Positions 44,497 through 60,300 of a stretch of 64,000 nucleotides of DNA are shown here, piece by piece; the first letter of the stretch is position 1, and each line of letters begins with the position of its first letter. The DNA is from Mansonella perstans (lineage: Eukaryota; Nematoda; Chromadorea; Rhabditida; Onchocercidae). The translations under genes were made by a program, and so were the position numbers. The notes beneath the pieces were generated by a model. It was not told the origin of the DNA, did no database searches, and saw nothing but the letters and a program-made list of their open reading frames with translations. Location: NCBI GenBank assembly GCA_037074765.1, contig JBAMDO010000053.1:1-64000 (forward strand), written 5' to 3'.

Positions 44497-47375
44497 TTGA
44501 TAAAATGAAATTTCGGAAAATTTTTAAAACTCTAGTGAAATCTTCTTTTTTTATTCGTTTACTTCAAATAAAATTTGTAATATTGGTCAGTTGTTCCAAG
44601 CTGATGTTTTAATGTGCTTAACTTGCTTGGTTTATTGCCAGGTTTATAAGTTTATTTTAAAATTTAAAAGTGAATGAAATCATCTTGCATATTCTTCCTC
44701 ACATTGACTCACTAAAATGATTATTCTCCCAAAATGATTATTGTTTATATCATAATTTAATGAAACCATAATAATAGTTTACTCTACATATTTCTAAGGT
44801 TTCACCATAAAACATTTCTTTCAGTTTATTTTTTTCTTTTTTAGTATTAAAATTAATATTAGTATTAAAATTAAATTAATGAACAAATTGAAATTAATGA
44901 TTAGTCTACTTTCATTTTCATTCATTTTTCTTCCATTCTCTCATTTCTTTATAATTCAATCATTTAGTTTTGTATTTGAAATAGTAATTAAGAGACTCTT
45001 ATCCATTCATAACTACTTCTGATTAGTATATCATTGTTTAGCATAAAATTCCATTATGATCATCTGAACCTTTTATTTTTTCTTGTTGCATTCAACAAAA
45101 CCAATTTATTGTTCATCGTACTGTCAAATTTTAAAACATACGAGCTTTCTCTCTTAATTTTTAAAATTTAAAATTTTGCATGAAATTGATTCTTCAGCAA
45201 ATTTCATATTGAAATTATTTTGAACATACTGATTAAAAAATTATGTAATAGTAAAAAATTATGTAATAATTAAAAAATTGTATAATAAAATTATGTAATA
45301 TTTGTTAAAACTATTCTTTTTACATCTATGATAGTATCATTGAAACGAATTTACTATATACGCTGCTAAACTTTTTGTTGTATTTATTTAATTAAATGCT
45401 TTGTAAATGTCAAATTTGTGTTTTGAACAGCAAAGTACAAGTTTAATTATCAATAATGAACTTATAAATGAGCAAGGAAATGTTGGAGATACTATATTTA
45501 ATAATTTTATGACACTTCCCACTAAACTTGTAAATTAAGCGAAAATTTTGTCCGCAAAACAGTTTACGTAAAGCAGCTTTGATAACTTGTAAAATTTAAC
45601 TAATATGATCAATACAAAGCCATTAATTAAGCATATTGGAGTGATAATGAAGTGAAACTGCTGTTTGAATAAGTCATTAAATTTTAAACCAGTTTATTTT
45701 ATCTACTGAAAAAAATCAAACTGCCACTTATCATTTCATATGATAAGTAGCATTTGATATTTCAATTAACAAAAGCAATAGATAAAAAATCATTATAATA
45801 ATAAAATCAATTACTTGATTTGGTTCTTCAATGCACAAACTTTTTTCTCATCAATATAAAACATAAAATGATGCAGTACAGATGGCCTGAAATTAAAAAG
45901 CTGTATAACTGGCATAAAATTTCGTCCTTGCCAGAGATTTTCTAAAGTATAGAATTTGCCTTATTACTATTTTAAACTTAGTGGAATTTAATTTGCAGAG
46001 AAATTAAAATTTGTTCTCAATTTCATGCAGAAGTTCTTTATGCACGATTCTTTTATTATTAACATATCAGTTGTATTAATTTCAGAAAAAAAAGGAAAGA
46101 TTAGTGCCTTCTAATAAGTTATTACATTGTTTTAGTAGAACTTTAAAAATTTGATATACAAACAAGCTGTATGCACAGATCGTAAGCGATAAACATCGGT
46201 TAACTTAATTTCACATACTGAATTTATTACTGATCCATTTGATTTCTGGACTGATCAACATAAGTAGGTTTAAGTTTCACTAATATCTAATATTGTAAAG
46301 CGATGATCTCGATTCTATGCAGTTGATCATTATATTGTGATCATTAAAGCGATGATCTCGATTGGGGTCATTATATTGTGATCATCTTGTATCTAGATTT
46401 TTTTTGTTGTTGTTGCTAGTTAATAGCTTGATAAGCTAGATATGGCGAGGATGTGATGGATATGGCCAAATGGTTCAGTTTGCTTGCAGTAATCGTTCTA
46501 TAATGGGATATCTTTCCTCTTTGGATCGATGCTAAAAATTATCCTCATATTTCATGAACATCACTTTTTTAACTTTCATTTTATTTCAACTTTCATTTTC
46601 ATCACACTTTCATTTCAACATTTTCCTTCCAGAAAAAATTCACAATGCATTTAAAAAACAAATTTGTTTACAAATCCAACACTCAGTGCAATCAGTATAA
46701 AAAATTATTTAGCGTAGAATAAAATTCAGTACTGAGTGGACAATCAAATGACCAACTATGTCCAATAAATGCAACAAAGGATGGTAGTATGAAGAACTAG
46801 ACATATGCATCAATTTTTCCATGCTGAAAAAATGTTTGAAGATATCGCTGGAAAAAGTCTAATCTATCATACTATTTAATCTTTTCCTTATCAAAAGATT
46901 TATCTTTTCAAAATTAATTTAACAAATTAACATAAAAATTAATGCTGTAAAGGATGCTTATCGGAAAAGTTAAAATTACAAATGCATTTAAATTAATCGA
47001 TTTCAAGCATAGCATTGAACGAAGTACGAATATTTTTAGAATGTCCGATAAGTATTGGATCGATAAAAAGAAAGCCCATTTAATAGATGGGACTTTTTCT
47101 GGCGAAAGCTTCAATTTCTTCAGCAGCAGGGTACAATTGACGATGCTTAGCGCTAGCATTTCATGATTGTTTCCTTTTCTACATTGTTGAAAATTGTTGG
47201 TCATCGATCATTTCTGGTTATTGGACATTGGTTATTCAATTCTTCAGTCAATTCTCTCACTATTTCATGCATGAATGAAGTGAATTTTCTAATCTAATCC
47301 TCTCATCAAAATGTACATAGATTTTATATGTATCTGATATATGTATGCATGTACATGCATCTGTAAACATATATT
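44497..47375. other. Intergenic, no gene seen
   Basis: About 2.9 kb of AT-rich DNA with a short direct repeat at 46300-46385 (aagcgatgatctcgatt twice, 63 bp apart). A 70-codon ORF at 46954-47166 lacks supporting signals. Confidence 0.5.
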
Positions 47376-47432
47376 TGTATGTGTGTGCGTATGTGTGTGT
47401 GTGTGTGCGCGCGTGTGTGTATGTGCGTGTGT
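47376..47432. repeat. GT-rich microsatellite
   Basis: Run of gtgtgtgcgtatgtgtgtgt-type units with interspersed gc. Simple repeat, no coding meaning. Confidence 0.9.
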
Positions 47433-49567
47433 TTCCGTCACATCCGTATCCTTAAATTATCATTCCGTAATAGAAATACATCGATTACTTTCATTAATAA
47501 TTAAGGAAACTTTTTTGTTTAATTCTAAAAAAAAGTGTCTATTATGCTAATAAATCCGTAATAGTATGATATTACAAACAATTTAAAGGATCAGAAAAAA
47601 ATTTACTTTTTTTCGTTTTGTATGTATTTTTTTTGGACTTATTAAAATTTTAAAGACAAAGACATACATACATGCACGATACAGACATACACACATATAC
47701 ATAGACAAATAGACATAACATTTCGATTTTCATTTTTAATTGAAAATGCATATAAATGAGAATTGAATGAATGAGTTGGTTATTGGCATATGGACAGTGT
47801 GATCCTTCCTTCTATGGCTTTCTTTTTTTCAAAAATTTTTGTGAAATGTTAAATGCATTTCGACATTTATACTTTTTTTTTTAAATATATTTTATACTTA
47901 CGCGTTTCTTTTATTTTTTTTTTTGCAAAGGCAATGCTTAATAGATTTAGCTGAGAAGTTTCATAAGATTATGGAATAATTTATCCTTCATTTATAGCAA
48001 GTTAATTTTCATCCAATTTCTTCCTTAATATTTTAATTAAATAATTTAGAATTACGGTGAATCTTTTTTCAACTTTTTCCACTTATCCCTACAATAAATT
48101 TTATTTCACTTATCGCTTTCTCAGTTGCATTTAGGATGTTTTGAAAAATTATGAATTGAATAAAATATGAAAGGAAATTTAAGCCCATATGATAGAATAA
48201 TACTATATCGTAGAATGATTTGCAATTTCCAACTGTTTCTCTCACTTTATCATCCCGAAAAAAAAAAGAGTATTTCAGTTGTAAATTCTTTCTTCACCAA
48301 AATAATGCTATTTTTATTTGTATTTCAGTAATCGATATATTACTCATACTTTATTATACTGACATATTATCAGTAAAGTGTAAACATTCTGCGTACTTTG
48401 TTCTACGAAATGTAGTTTTAATTTCTTATCAGAATTAATTAATATTAATTTTCTGAATATTGCTAAATTTACGAAAAATTTCCATAAACCACGAATTGAT
48501 TTAAATTGAAAAATATAAGAACTTTTATTAGATACATAAATTAAATTTTTTTTAGGAAAACTCATTATAGGTCATTTCAATATTGTCATTGAAATTATTC
48601 TCACTGTCGTATTTTCCCTTTCCTTCTTTATTCTTTGTAATAATTTCCTTATCCTTCTTTATTTTTTGTAATAAATTTAAACTATCCTTGACATTAATTT
48701 TTTTTTGACTGTCATTTTCAGTGGATAAATTTAATTTATAGCTCTATTGACTAGCATGAATTAAACCACAAAGTAAATCAAATTGCGATTTTTTTTTTGT
48801 CAAAAAAATTTTCATTCAGTAATACTGATTGCTAACAAGATTCATTCCATTCATTCATTCCTTTTCTTGCTCAGTGATTCCGGATTTCTGATTTATGTTC
48901 ATTGATCACCTGATATATGCTGATATTTTATTATTAAATTATTTGAATGAAGATAGAGAAGTTAAAATGTTAATAGGAGCCATTGAATTGAGAAATTTTA
49001 GAAGATTATTAAAAAAATGTAAATAAAAAATGAGTTCATCAATAATAAATCATTGCTATTGTTTACATTGTGCTATTCAATTTAGAACTTTTAATTTTTT
49101 TTTCTTCACTTCAGGATGATAAATATCAAAAGGCGATTGTAAGAAGAAAGCGAAAAAATTCCGTTAATTAATAATTTAACGAAATTAATTATGTATTCTG
49201 GTAAAATGTCAACAGAGAGCTGATAATAATTGACAGCAAGAGAAAATGTCATATTTTTTGAGAAATTTTGATCTTCTCGATGAATTATATACAAGTATTG
49301 CATCACCAAATGTTTCATTACATCTATCAAAAGAAAACAGTAATATTTCTTTTTCTTTTCTTCCCTCATTGTTAGCACTATTTTAAATTATTCCTTCAAT
49401 TATAAATTTTTATATTCAATGATATTTGAATAATATTTATTGAAGTAGTGAAATTTAGAAATTGTTTATGATTTCTCGTATAACTTATGTGAAAAGATAT
49501 TAATGAAAAGCAGTTATATTAGAAAGTTATATTCTTTATTAACCTTGCTGTCATGAAGTGAGTTATA
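47433..49567. other. Intergenic upstream of the RPM-1 gene
   Basis: AT-rich with several homopolymer T runs; no ORF with signals. The promoter or upstream untranslated exons of the following large gene should lie here. Confidence 0.45.
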
Positions 49568-51307
49568 ATGATTGTAGATTTTGTGCATCCGAAGGTAATA
49601 TCATATCAGTATGCGCAACTGTTAAAATATTGCGCCAAACTTCCACAAAATGGTCATATTCTGCGCTTTCCAGCTGTTGTTCGTCGAAGATCTTTCAATT
49701 TCGCAAATTTTGATAGTAAGTGAGCATAAATGAAAATTGTAAGAATTGAAAGATTAATTTTATATGAGATCAGGAAATATATACATCAAAACATTATTCA
49801 AAAGATCGGAAATTGTTAATTTGTGTTTGTGACATTTCAGCAGAAGAAGGATGGGAAGGTGATCGTTTTCGAGTAATGGTTGTTGGTGAAGAAAGACGTG
49901 ATACCGATGGAACAACAGATCATGGATTTCAGGCAGCTTCACTTGACCTGGCACCTTATTTAGAGATCCTTGCAGTTCCATCAACATTTGGAGTGGTTGC
50001 TATTGCTAGAGCTATTATTTTAAGGTTTTTTTTTTTTTTTTTGGTAGGAAATTGTTATTTTAATTTAGCTATTAATTTTAGCTAATTTTTTTTTAATTTT
50101 TGAAGAATCTTTCTTTATTTAAAACGAAATAGAATTACAGTCTGTTAGGATGTATTGAAAATTTTTTGAATCTTATTTAAATGTTCTAGTGTGATTGTTA
50201 AGCTCACATTACGAAGTTTTGATGGCATGACTTGAATTGTTCTTTTGAACTTCATTTTTAGGTATGCTCCATTTTTAAAAGTAACGCTTTCGTCATTCTG
50301 CGACAGCAAAATCGATTCTCAACCTGTCGTAGAGGTCGAATGCAATTATGAAACGTTGGAAAAAGTAAACATATATTTTTCTATAAATTCATTAATTTAA
50401 GTTAAACAATAATATAGTTATAAAATTTTGCACTTATCCCATCAAAATTGATTATTTAATCATTTAAATCTGCATTTCGAAGTCACACCGAGTTCAGTCC
50501 ATGCCATGATATTAAGCTTTTAATTAATTATAGTTTCATTTTTTAGTGCTGCAGCAGACTTTAGCTGATATTACGAGAAATATAGTAGGAAAAATTATAG
50601 AAATTTGTTCAGATAGCAAACTGATTCGATGTTGTCTTCATTTCTATCAAATAATTGACCTTAAGAAATGCATTTTACTAATGTATTTCGGAGCAAGACA
50701 AGTTAGCAGATTAAACGGGTGTGTGGAATTTCGTGAAAATGGAAATAAAATAGAAATTCAATTAAAAACTGAATTTATATATTTTTTCTTTTTTTTTTTT
50801 ATTTTTTTTTAATACTGATTTCCGTTTGAGATTTTTTTTTAAAAAAAAATCAATTCTTGATTTAATTAGACTGATTCTTCACGGTTTATTTTCAATGTTT
50901 TATAATTTCGAATATTTTACGCTTTAAAAATTTAGTAGTTCTTTCAATTTTAATTGCATTGTTATATTTTCTATCCTATTTCTCATTTAGATTTAAGAAG
51001 AAATTCAAAGGTTTTGTATTTAATTGCTGAATCATAGATTTTTTGATTTCTTTTTGTCATTTTTTTTCTTTAGAATTAGGAGAGTGTAAAATCATAAAAA
51101 TGAGAAATTTAAAGAGGGAAATGGTAATAAAAATAAAATTAACAAGAATGATATTTGCCACTTTTCACTTCCTAAATAATATGAAATTAACGTTTCCTAT
51201 TAGAAATATATCAGTGGTAAGATGTCTGGGGAAAAAAGATTATTAATTGTTCTGTGAAATTATTCTTTTCTAGGAATGAAATAGTACTTCTAATAGGATT
51301 ATTTTAG
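49568..51307 (+). other. Probable N-terminal exons of RPM-1 (uncertain)
   Basis: Exons 49568-49715, 49841-50024, 50262-50364 and one from 50555 join in phase. They read [20 protein letters not shown], then [39 protein letters not shown] and [21 protein letters not shown] do not recognise this part. It may be the fast-evolving N-terminus of RPM-1 or a separate upstream gene. The end of the fourth exon is unresolved: a donor at about 50700 (CAA|GTTAGC) gives phase 0 into the exon at 51308, and an extra exon near 51074 is possible. Confidence 0.45.
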
Positions 51308-54300
51308 ACAGGTGGCAGAAATGAAATAGTGCTAATGGGACTAAAATGCATGTTTTCGGTGTTGTACAAATTAAGCAGGCGTGAATCAGAGCTTTGTACC
51401 GAAGCTCTCACCTCATTATTGCATTTACTGGGACATATTTCAACTGATGCCTTAGCCAATGAAACTTATGCTTCAGTACAAAGCATGTTTAATATGCTCT
51501 ATCAATTGCGAATGGAAGGTTTGTTTAAATTTCATCGAAATTTGGCAATTTAGATTCATATTCAAATTTGACAGTTTTGATGAAATTTAAATTTTAATGC
51601 TACAGAGATTCTTGCAAAAAACTACTTATCGTAAAGTTTTTAATTTTATGCCTGAAATTTATTCATCAAAGCCGCAGTGAAAGATTTAAGCGGTTATCCT
51701 CTTTTTTACCCGTTGTTTTTTTCTCTCTTTTTCCAGTTTAGAAATAATTTTTTTATTTTGAATTCCAGTCTCAGTTTAAGTTATTTCATTACATCGAAAT
51801 CGAATGACTTCTAACTGCATTGTTTTGTATATATTTCTTGGTTTTTTTCACTTTTGTAATTCTTGACAGAATGGAACAGAAAGTATTTTGAAAGATTCAA
51901 GTGAAAATTGTAGCAACTTTCAGGCAGTGCTGAAGTATCAGCGAAAGCAATATCATGTATGATAGCTTTAGCAATTGCTTATGGTGCTCCAGAATTGATC
52001 CTTTCATCAGTAGCTACTCTGTTCTGTGATAAACGCGATAATTTATCAATTAATGCTATTGAGATACCGGAAAATTACCAGAAATTAGCCAACTTGGTAC
52101 GACGGGTTCTGCTTCAGAACAGTAATGAGCCAGGACGGTAAATACTGAAAATTTCGTGAAATTGAATTTGGTTGCAAAATCCTTTCACTCTCACTTCTTA
52201 GTAAACTAGTATAAAGCGGAAGACAATATTAAATCAAGATTAAAGGGATATAAATTCATTATCAAGAGATTGAGGTGATTGTTCTTGCCATCAACATAAA
52301 ATTTGCGAAATTTATTCCAGTACCGGTGATTGGTGGTCTCATTGTTTAACGGAACATTCCGTATTATCATCTTTTGATGTTCGAATACCGGATAATATCC
52401 TTCCGGATACTCCAGATGATCGTCGACTTACCGGAGCAATTGCTTGCGATGGTAATAAGTTGAAATTGAATGTTTCTTTTTTTTCAAGTAGAATGCTGAA
52501 AGATTATTTGGTCATGAAAAGAACACTGTTTGAAATAAAAAAATACACTTAATTTAAAACTTAGTTTTTTTTTTTAAACTCAATTTTTTGAAGGAGAATA
52601 CATCTATGTTCTTGCATGTTATGGTTTATTCAAATATGGTACTGGTTTAGCGGAAACTATCGAAGGCAAACTCTATGCTTCTAATAATAATTTGAAGGCA
52701 AAGTAAATTTTTCCTAAATTTTTTAAAAAACTTTTCTGTTTTTAATTTAACAAAGAATAAATTAAGATTTTTTTTAAAATTTTCATCAATTTTCTAACGG
52801 TCATTCTTGTTTTAATTTTTAATATGACTTTCGAGACTTGTATAAGGGTAGTAGTTTAATGATTACGGATCATAATTAGAAACAATGCTTATTATTTATT
52901 ACGATTGTTATGTTACTATAGAAAAAAAAATTTCGATATTTCAGCAAGGGTTCTTGGTTAGCAATATGTAATAGCGTTTTATATCTCCGGAGACGTCAAT
53001 CATCCCGTATATTGGTTATTAATATTGATACTCTTCATGAAATCGGAGAAATTATGCTACATACAAATGTTAGTTCAGGTATCACAGATAAAAATCTTGC
53101 TATTATTTTTAAACTTTTAAAAAAAGATCGATTAGATCTTATTTGATAGAATCATATTCAGGTTATACTATCAATTAGAACTAGTTCAAATTTTGCTTTT
53201 TTTATGAACTAGTCTAATTATAAAGCACAGATCTGTATCATAAAGCTGGACATTTTAGCTTGCTGATATCAAAGAGACGATGAAATCATTTATCCGAAAA
53301 TTTGCTATTTTTTCATTTAATCTTTTAATTTGTGATTTGGCTGATTCTCTTATTTTTGCAATTAACCAGTTCAGGCACCATTTTCACCGATGGTACAATT
53401 TTCTATCAAGCTACTGTAGATGAGCAGTGGACGTTAGCGGTAAATTTTAATAGTTATTTTTTGATTTCAATTGATTTAAATTCACATTACTTTTTACAAA
53501 CTTCAATAAATTGAATAATATAGAATTTGATTCTATTTTTAGGTTATTCCACTAGATGATTCATTCACTCCAGTTCAGGATCTTCGACAGAATCAAAAAT
53601 TTCGCCTTGCCGAATTGAATTATATTGCTGTCGGGGAAACATATCCAATACCACATGAATTACCTCTAACTCTTCCCAAATCTTTGCAAGGTTCATTAAT
53701 GTAATTCATATTTCACATTTTTAACTCATAATGATGTGCGCCCTTTTCAATATGCCCGTATGAACGAATTGATGATGAGGCGATGGGATAAATAAAGTAA
53801 ATACAAGACAATAAATATTTTTTTTAGCAGAGGCATCAGATTTACAAATGAATCGAGATATGGCATTGTTATTAGCGAGGAATGGGAAAGTTTATTACGC
53901 TGGTGATGGTACTCGCATGGGCTTACAGGTAAATATGATGCAGTTCTCGTGAATATTGTCCAATCATTCACGTAAAAACTTGGATAATTCGGGAATTTTT
54001 TTGAAGTTTTATGTGTTTCCCTTTTCTGATATGAATCCCAGAGTGGTTTCGAAAAAAAAAACTTTGTTTATGATGTGTGACATTTCAGAATGCTGGTTGC
54101 AACTGGATGAAACTAGTTTTACCGGAATCAATAGTTTCAATAGCAGTTGGTTTTGATGCGGAAACAATTGTATTACGTTCTGGATCTGGGCACTTATGGA
54201 TTGCTGGTATAGGACCTGATGCGATACGTCAAGGTAGTCCAACTGTTGGTCGTTTTCAAAGACAAGGTAGTCCAGCTGTTAGTCGTTTTCAAAGACGGGA

Positions 54301-57300
54301 AGCGGGTTCAGCAGTTGTTAAATTGAGGAAATTTCGAAATTTGAACAGGTAAAAGATATTTTCGAACTTCTATGCATTCAATTCTTTAATTTCAAATCTC
54401 TAATAATGATGGATTCATTTGATTTATTAATGATCTTTAATTATTATTAGGATAAGTTTACGTTTTTTCTATTTTTTTTTGAGACATTTTTTTAAGTGAA
54501 AACTCAGTTGAAAACATGAAGTCTTACAATGCATTCTGTAAGAAACTTAATTCAACTTAACTATATCAAAGTTTGTGGGTTCAGACGGCGTTGCTTGTCA
54601 ATGGCGGTATCAGCGGGATGCATAGCTTATGTACTGGATAACGGGAAGGCATATGTTTGTGGCCGACATACTATGCAATGCCACCCGGAAACCGGACATA
54701 TTTATGGTTTGGAAAATGTTCATTTAGCATTGATAGCTCTTGGCAAAACCCATGCTGTCGCAGTTTCACGTCATGGTCATCTCTATACATGGGGATTGAA
54801 TAATCTCAATCAGTGCGGTAGAATCGAGGTACATTCTTGAAGTGAAAGAACACTAAGTTTAGGATCATTAAGCAGGACAAAATCAAAGTATGAATCTGAG
54901 GGAAATATGTAATATAAGTTTTCATTGTAATTATGAAGCCTGATAATGGTATGAACGTTGGAAGCAAAATCACTATTTTTGGATTTATTAATTAAATGAT
55001 AGTTTAAATAATTTTAAGTTTAAATAAAATAATTTTTCAGTCTTCAAATACTTGCATACATTCGGAAGCTACTGCTATTGTAGATGAAAGTAAACTGTCG
55101 AATAAATCAAAGGCTGAAGAAGTAGAACAGAATTCTTATTGTCTCCCGAATGAGCATCTTTGGGTTAAAGATTATGCTTCGATCTGTTTGAAATGTGGCA
55201 AATGTTCGGCACGTGGAGATCGGTAATTCAATAATAATTAAGCTACAACATTAACATGTTTTTTTTCAGACAATTTTTCTGAAGTTTTCCTTGAAAAAAT
55301 TTTTAGATGCGCACCGGTAAGAACTGGCCGTGATGCGAAAGGAACGCCATGTACATGTGGAGAAGGTGAAACGTGTTGCCTAAGGTTTGAAACCTTTTCT
55401 ATCTTGTATTCTTGAGAGTTTAATTTATTGAAATTCTTAAATTGCTTGAATATGCTACTTGTTGTTGGCAATTACACCGATTGTATTAATCTTACACATT
55501 TATCTAATCCAACTATGTAATTATTTAGATGTTATTATTTGAATTTCGATTGTTGGTAAACATTGATTATTTATTCCTTTTTTTGATCAATTTATGCTGA
55601 CTTCATTTTTTTCCGTCAAGTTGAATAATTTAATTTGTCGTTTAGTTTTAATTTATTGAGTGATTTTTTTTTTTTTTTTTTTGTAGAATTTATATTTTCT
55701 GAACTATCATTTTTGGAAATACTTCTTTCATTTTCCTGAAAAAAGTGGAAAAGAAAAAGTAAAGACGTATGTATGAGAATGGAATAGCCTAACAAATGAA
55801 ATTAATCCTGTCTAGATGTGGTTTATGTCGTGCATGCGGTGAATTTGCGGTTGATACTTGCGATCGGGATATGCGAACAACACCTCCAAGAGCAACACTT
55901 CCACCCGCTCGTTTAATTCTTCAGAGAAATAGCCCTGAAGTCAAAGTAAAGTTTGTTAAATTTTTGTTATCTCGCTAAATATTAAATATAAATTCAAAAG
56001 TTAAAAGTGAAATTACGGATTTTCGATTGATTTCAATTTTAAAATTTATTTAATATATTTCAGATTTGATATTGAGGATTGATTATTTACATTTATCTAT
56101 CTTACATTTGAAAATTTTGGTTTACATTAGTTTTTAAGTTGGAAAACTTTTAGATGCAAACATATACAAATTTAGGTTTCATTTGTATGTTGTGGTAATT
56201 ATCACACTGTTGTATTAGCAGCTGATCGACAAGTGTTTACTTTTGGTTCAAATTGTCATGGGCAATTAGGTATTGGTCATGTAAAGAAATGTATTGGTCC
56301 GAATAAGGTAGATTTTTTTCGCACTGTGACAATTTATATTTTTCTTTTTTATATGTAGCAAATTTTATTTTATTTTATGCACAACTAATTTTAGATGGAT
56401 GTGAAAGGATTTGAGGTTCTTTTTTTTTTCAGGTGAATTTGCCAGAAAAAGTGCAAGTAGTTCAGATTGCTGCTGGCTCAAATCATACCATATTAAGAAC
56501 AGCTGACGGATCTGTTATCACATTTGGTGCTCATAGACAGGGTCAACTTGCAAGGTGATCAAAATTTCTCTATTAATATCAAAAAATTTATGAATGATTT
56601 GAAAAAAAAAATGTTTAGAGAAGGAAGCGAAAAAAATTGGTTTGCAATGCCATCATTTGTGCCAGGATATGGTCGTGGAAGTGGTACAGTTGCAACATGG
56701 ATTGGTGCATCTGGTGATACTACTCTAATTCATAGCCAAATACGTATTTATAGCAATGATATAATTTCAGACTGTCAGGTAAAAATTACATTTTACTTTT
56801 TAGTGATTGCAAATAAAGTTAGTGTACGCATTGGTAATAAGTTAATAAGAATCACTGTTTAAGCTGACACTTGCTTAGCTTATTTGGCATATAATTTCGA
56901 TGACAACAACATTGCATAGTTGCAAACATTATCAATCGGATATCACTTTACATTTACAGTTTGATATTATATCGGATATTACTAACATAACGTTGTCAGT
57001 CACTATTAAGGTTTTTGTAACCAACAAATAAGAAGCAGTATTTCTAATGTTAAGAATGTATGGAGAAGGTTAATGATCGATTTTAAAAGTGATAAAAATA
57101 TTTTCAGAGGAATTTAAAAAAGATATTATAGTGATATCTTTTTTTATCAGTGGACAAAGCTAGTAGAAGTTATTTTTAAAATTAATTAATGCAGTCGCTG
57201 GATTTTAAATTCGTTGAAAATCGAATTGCTATTTTCTTTTTTTTGAATAGTTTCGGCAATTACATTTAGATATTAGATATTACTTAAGCATATGTAAATG

Positions 57301-60300
57301 TACATCTAACAGTAGTTCAAACAACCCGGTTTAAATGATTCAATTTATTTCTTTTCTCCATTTCCAGATAGTCGCAGATAGTGAAACCATAATGATATTT
57401 CCGAATCAGGTTGGCAAAAATTATATGGCAATACGACGTAAATTTAATACCTTCTATCAGTATTCACTGGGTACTGAAGGTCTCTATACTAAGTATGCCA
57501 CTTTTTCAAAAATTTTCATTCTATTACTTTTTTTTTACATTTTTCGTAAAATTTGGACTTTAGCTGCCTACATATATGTCGTGAAATACTTGGCATGCAT
57601 CTCTTGACTTGCTTAACACATATATCCTGAATTGCTTGACAGATTATTGGAGTAATTTAATGATTATTTCATGATATCCATCATATGCTGCTTGTGAATT
57701 ATTTGGCATGTCTTTAGCTGGTTTAATAGTTTCAGTTCAGATTTAATTTTCTTAAATAATGTGAATAGTAAAGGAAATTTGTAGCTGGTGCTTGGAGTCG
57801 AAGTACAATTTATTATGGGGATTTAATACGGCTGAAATGCGAATCAGATCGATTACCAATTGTATTCCAATTTCTGATAAAAAATTCGAAGCAGATATCA
57901 TGGAGGATACCTTGGAAGAGACCCTCAAAGAAATTAGATTTCTTCGTGCACCAGAATTTATCATTCCAATATCAAACGAAACAAGTTTGCCTATGAAACA
58001 AGTTGCATTGAATCTTTTTGGGATTACATACGCTGCAACGATACTGGAAAGCAAACATCCATCTGGACAGAAGGTTTCAAAAGCTTTTTCAATGATTACA
58101 AAATTTCCATTCAGTTTAATTTTAGAAGAACATATCCTTATGTGCAGTTTGTTGAACTAATTATTTTGTGAAAAATTTCAACAAAAATATAAGCTCAAAA
58201 AAATTTATACAATTTAAAAATATGGCTCATAATGTAATTACTGAATCAACTTTTTTAAAACTTTAGGGTAATCAAGTTATCAGGGATCTGAAAGCATCAA
58301 ATTTAATCGGTGCCGTAAATGGACGAAAATTTTCGCATGCTTATCAACGTATCAATCGATTTGATGGATATGGTGGTGGTTGGGGATATTCAGCTCATTC
58401 TGTGGAGGCAATCCAGTTTCGTACTTCGCGTGACATTCGCCTTTTCGGTGTTGGATTGTATGGCGGACGTGGCGAGTACATTGCAAAGTACAGCTTTAAA
58501 ATAACAATTTTTTTTAGTAAAGCATCCAAAAAGTATTTTGTTCTTGAAGTTGTTTGTTAAAGTATTAAATTATTGTAGCTAATCAGTGATATAAAGTATT
58601 TTTTCCAGATTGAAACTTTATCGCCTTTGTCCATCGGATTACGATGAACAGAATGTTGAGTTACTTAGTGAATCTGATGAAATGCTTTATGAATGTGCTG
58701 CACATGAGAAAGCTCAATTATTATTTCCGCTATGCGTATTAATTAAATCCAACTTATGGCACGTTATTTGTGCACAAATTAAGTAAGTTGTTAAAGAAGG
58801 TAGTACTTCCGCGGATAAATATGTGAATTGATGAAACTGTTTAAAAAAGTGTCACTTATCATTAAGTGAGAATATATGATATCAGCTGTCATGCATAATT
58901 AAATCAATTTTGAGTTTTGTATTTCAATATTTCCGTATTTCAATATAATAGTTCCTGTCGTTACTATTAATTGTTGAATCGAAACATTTATTTATTTTAA
59001 TACAAACCAATTTATACATTGATCAAATTTAATTGCCGCATTTCAGAAAATACTTTGATTCATTTGAAAATTTAAATTTTTAAGTGGTCCAAGTTCTGAT
59101 TGTGGTTCTAATGGGCAGTCAAATGTTATTGGTGATGATGGCGTGCAGTTCTTTTTCCGCAATTCACGTATGTCAAACAATGGAACCGACATTAATGTTG
59201 GTCAAATTCCTGAATTTTTATATGTTTCGGAAACATCTGATGAACGATCAGCTAATTTTGATGGAAAGGATAAAATGATGGATATGTACGTCTTCTGTAT
59301 CGGTTTTTTAAAAGTGATTATAAATAGCAGTTTTTTCATTACTTATTTTAAAGTTCGAAACATTTAAAAAATTTTAATTGGATCTATATCATCATGATCA
59401 CCGAAACAACATAACCATTTGTGAATAACTTTTTACATTGATAGATAGACCAAATTTCCGTCTTGCTTATGACTTTTCTTATTTGAATATTGGCAATACA
59501 AATTGCTTTGCATTTTCAAATATTGATTAACAAAAAATGGATTATTTGTTTTCTGGAGATATTTTCTGCTAAAGCGGAGATGTTTTCCGCTAAAGGCACG
59601 CTTTAATGATACTTGTCATTATAAGTTATAAATCGCTGTTGCTATCAGACTAATTAAATGAATAATTACAACCATTCAAAATTGGATCTTTCAGATACAA
59701 TTTTGATACAAGTTCAATTTCAAATACAATTTCAGATGCAATTTTTTTCTCAGATGCAAATAGCCTTTTATCTTTCAGCTCCTGTGATTGTATTTCGTGT
59801 GCTATAAGTTCACAGCATCTGTTAGAGGTTTCAACGGGCACCTTTGAATCATTATTTCGTCTACTTAATTGGTCTGTTCAGAAAGCTTTGATGGAAATGT
59901 CTGATAAAGATAATATATGGTTTCAAGAATGCAATATAATTATTGTCATCTTGTCATTAAAATTTTTACGGTTTGTTTTTTTTAAAATCACTTTTTATAT
60001 TTTTAAATTGCCTTAGTATCAAATAGAATATGTTTTCGGTTTGAAAAATAAAATTTCAACAAATTAAAAGTTTTTAATTCTTTATACAGTTTGAATGTTT
60101 TTTTTTAAAGTAATTTGCATATTGCCAATGTAAATTTATACAAATCAAAAAGAGGGAAAGAGGGAATTCTCTGGTCTTCAGTATTTTATTCAAGAGTAGC
60201 ATTAATTTCAGATTTTATATTTGCTCACTTTACTTCCCATGGAAGAGTGGAAAACAGATGAATAAAAAAGAACCGTCAAGTGATGTTGCTGAACAAATGT

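Noticed and set aside
46954..47166. 70-codon ORF with a basic middle
   Set aside because: Opposed by an overlapping ORF on the other strand, no splice or homology support.
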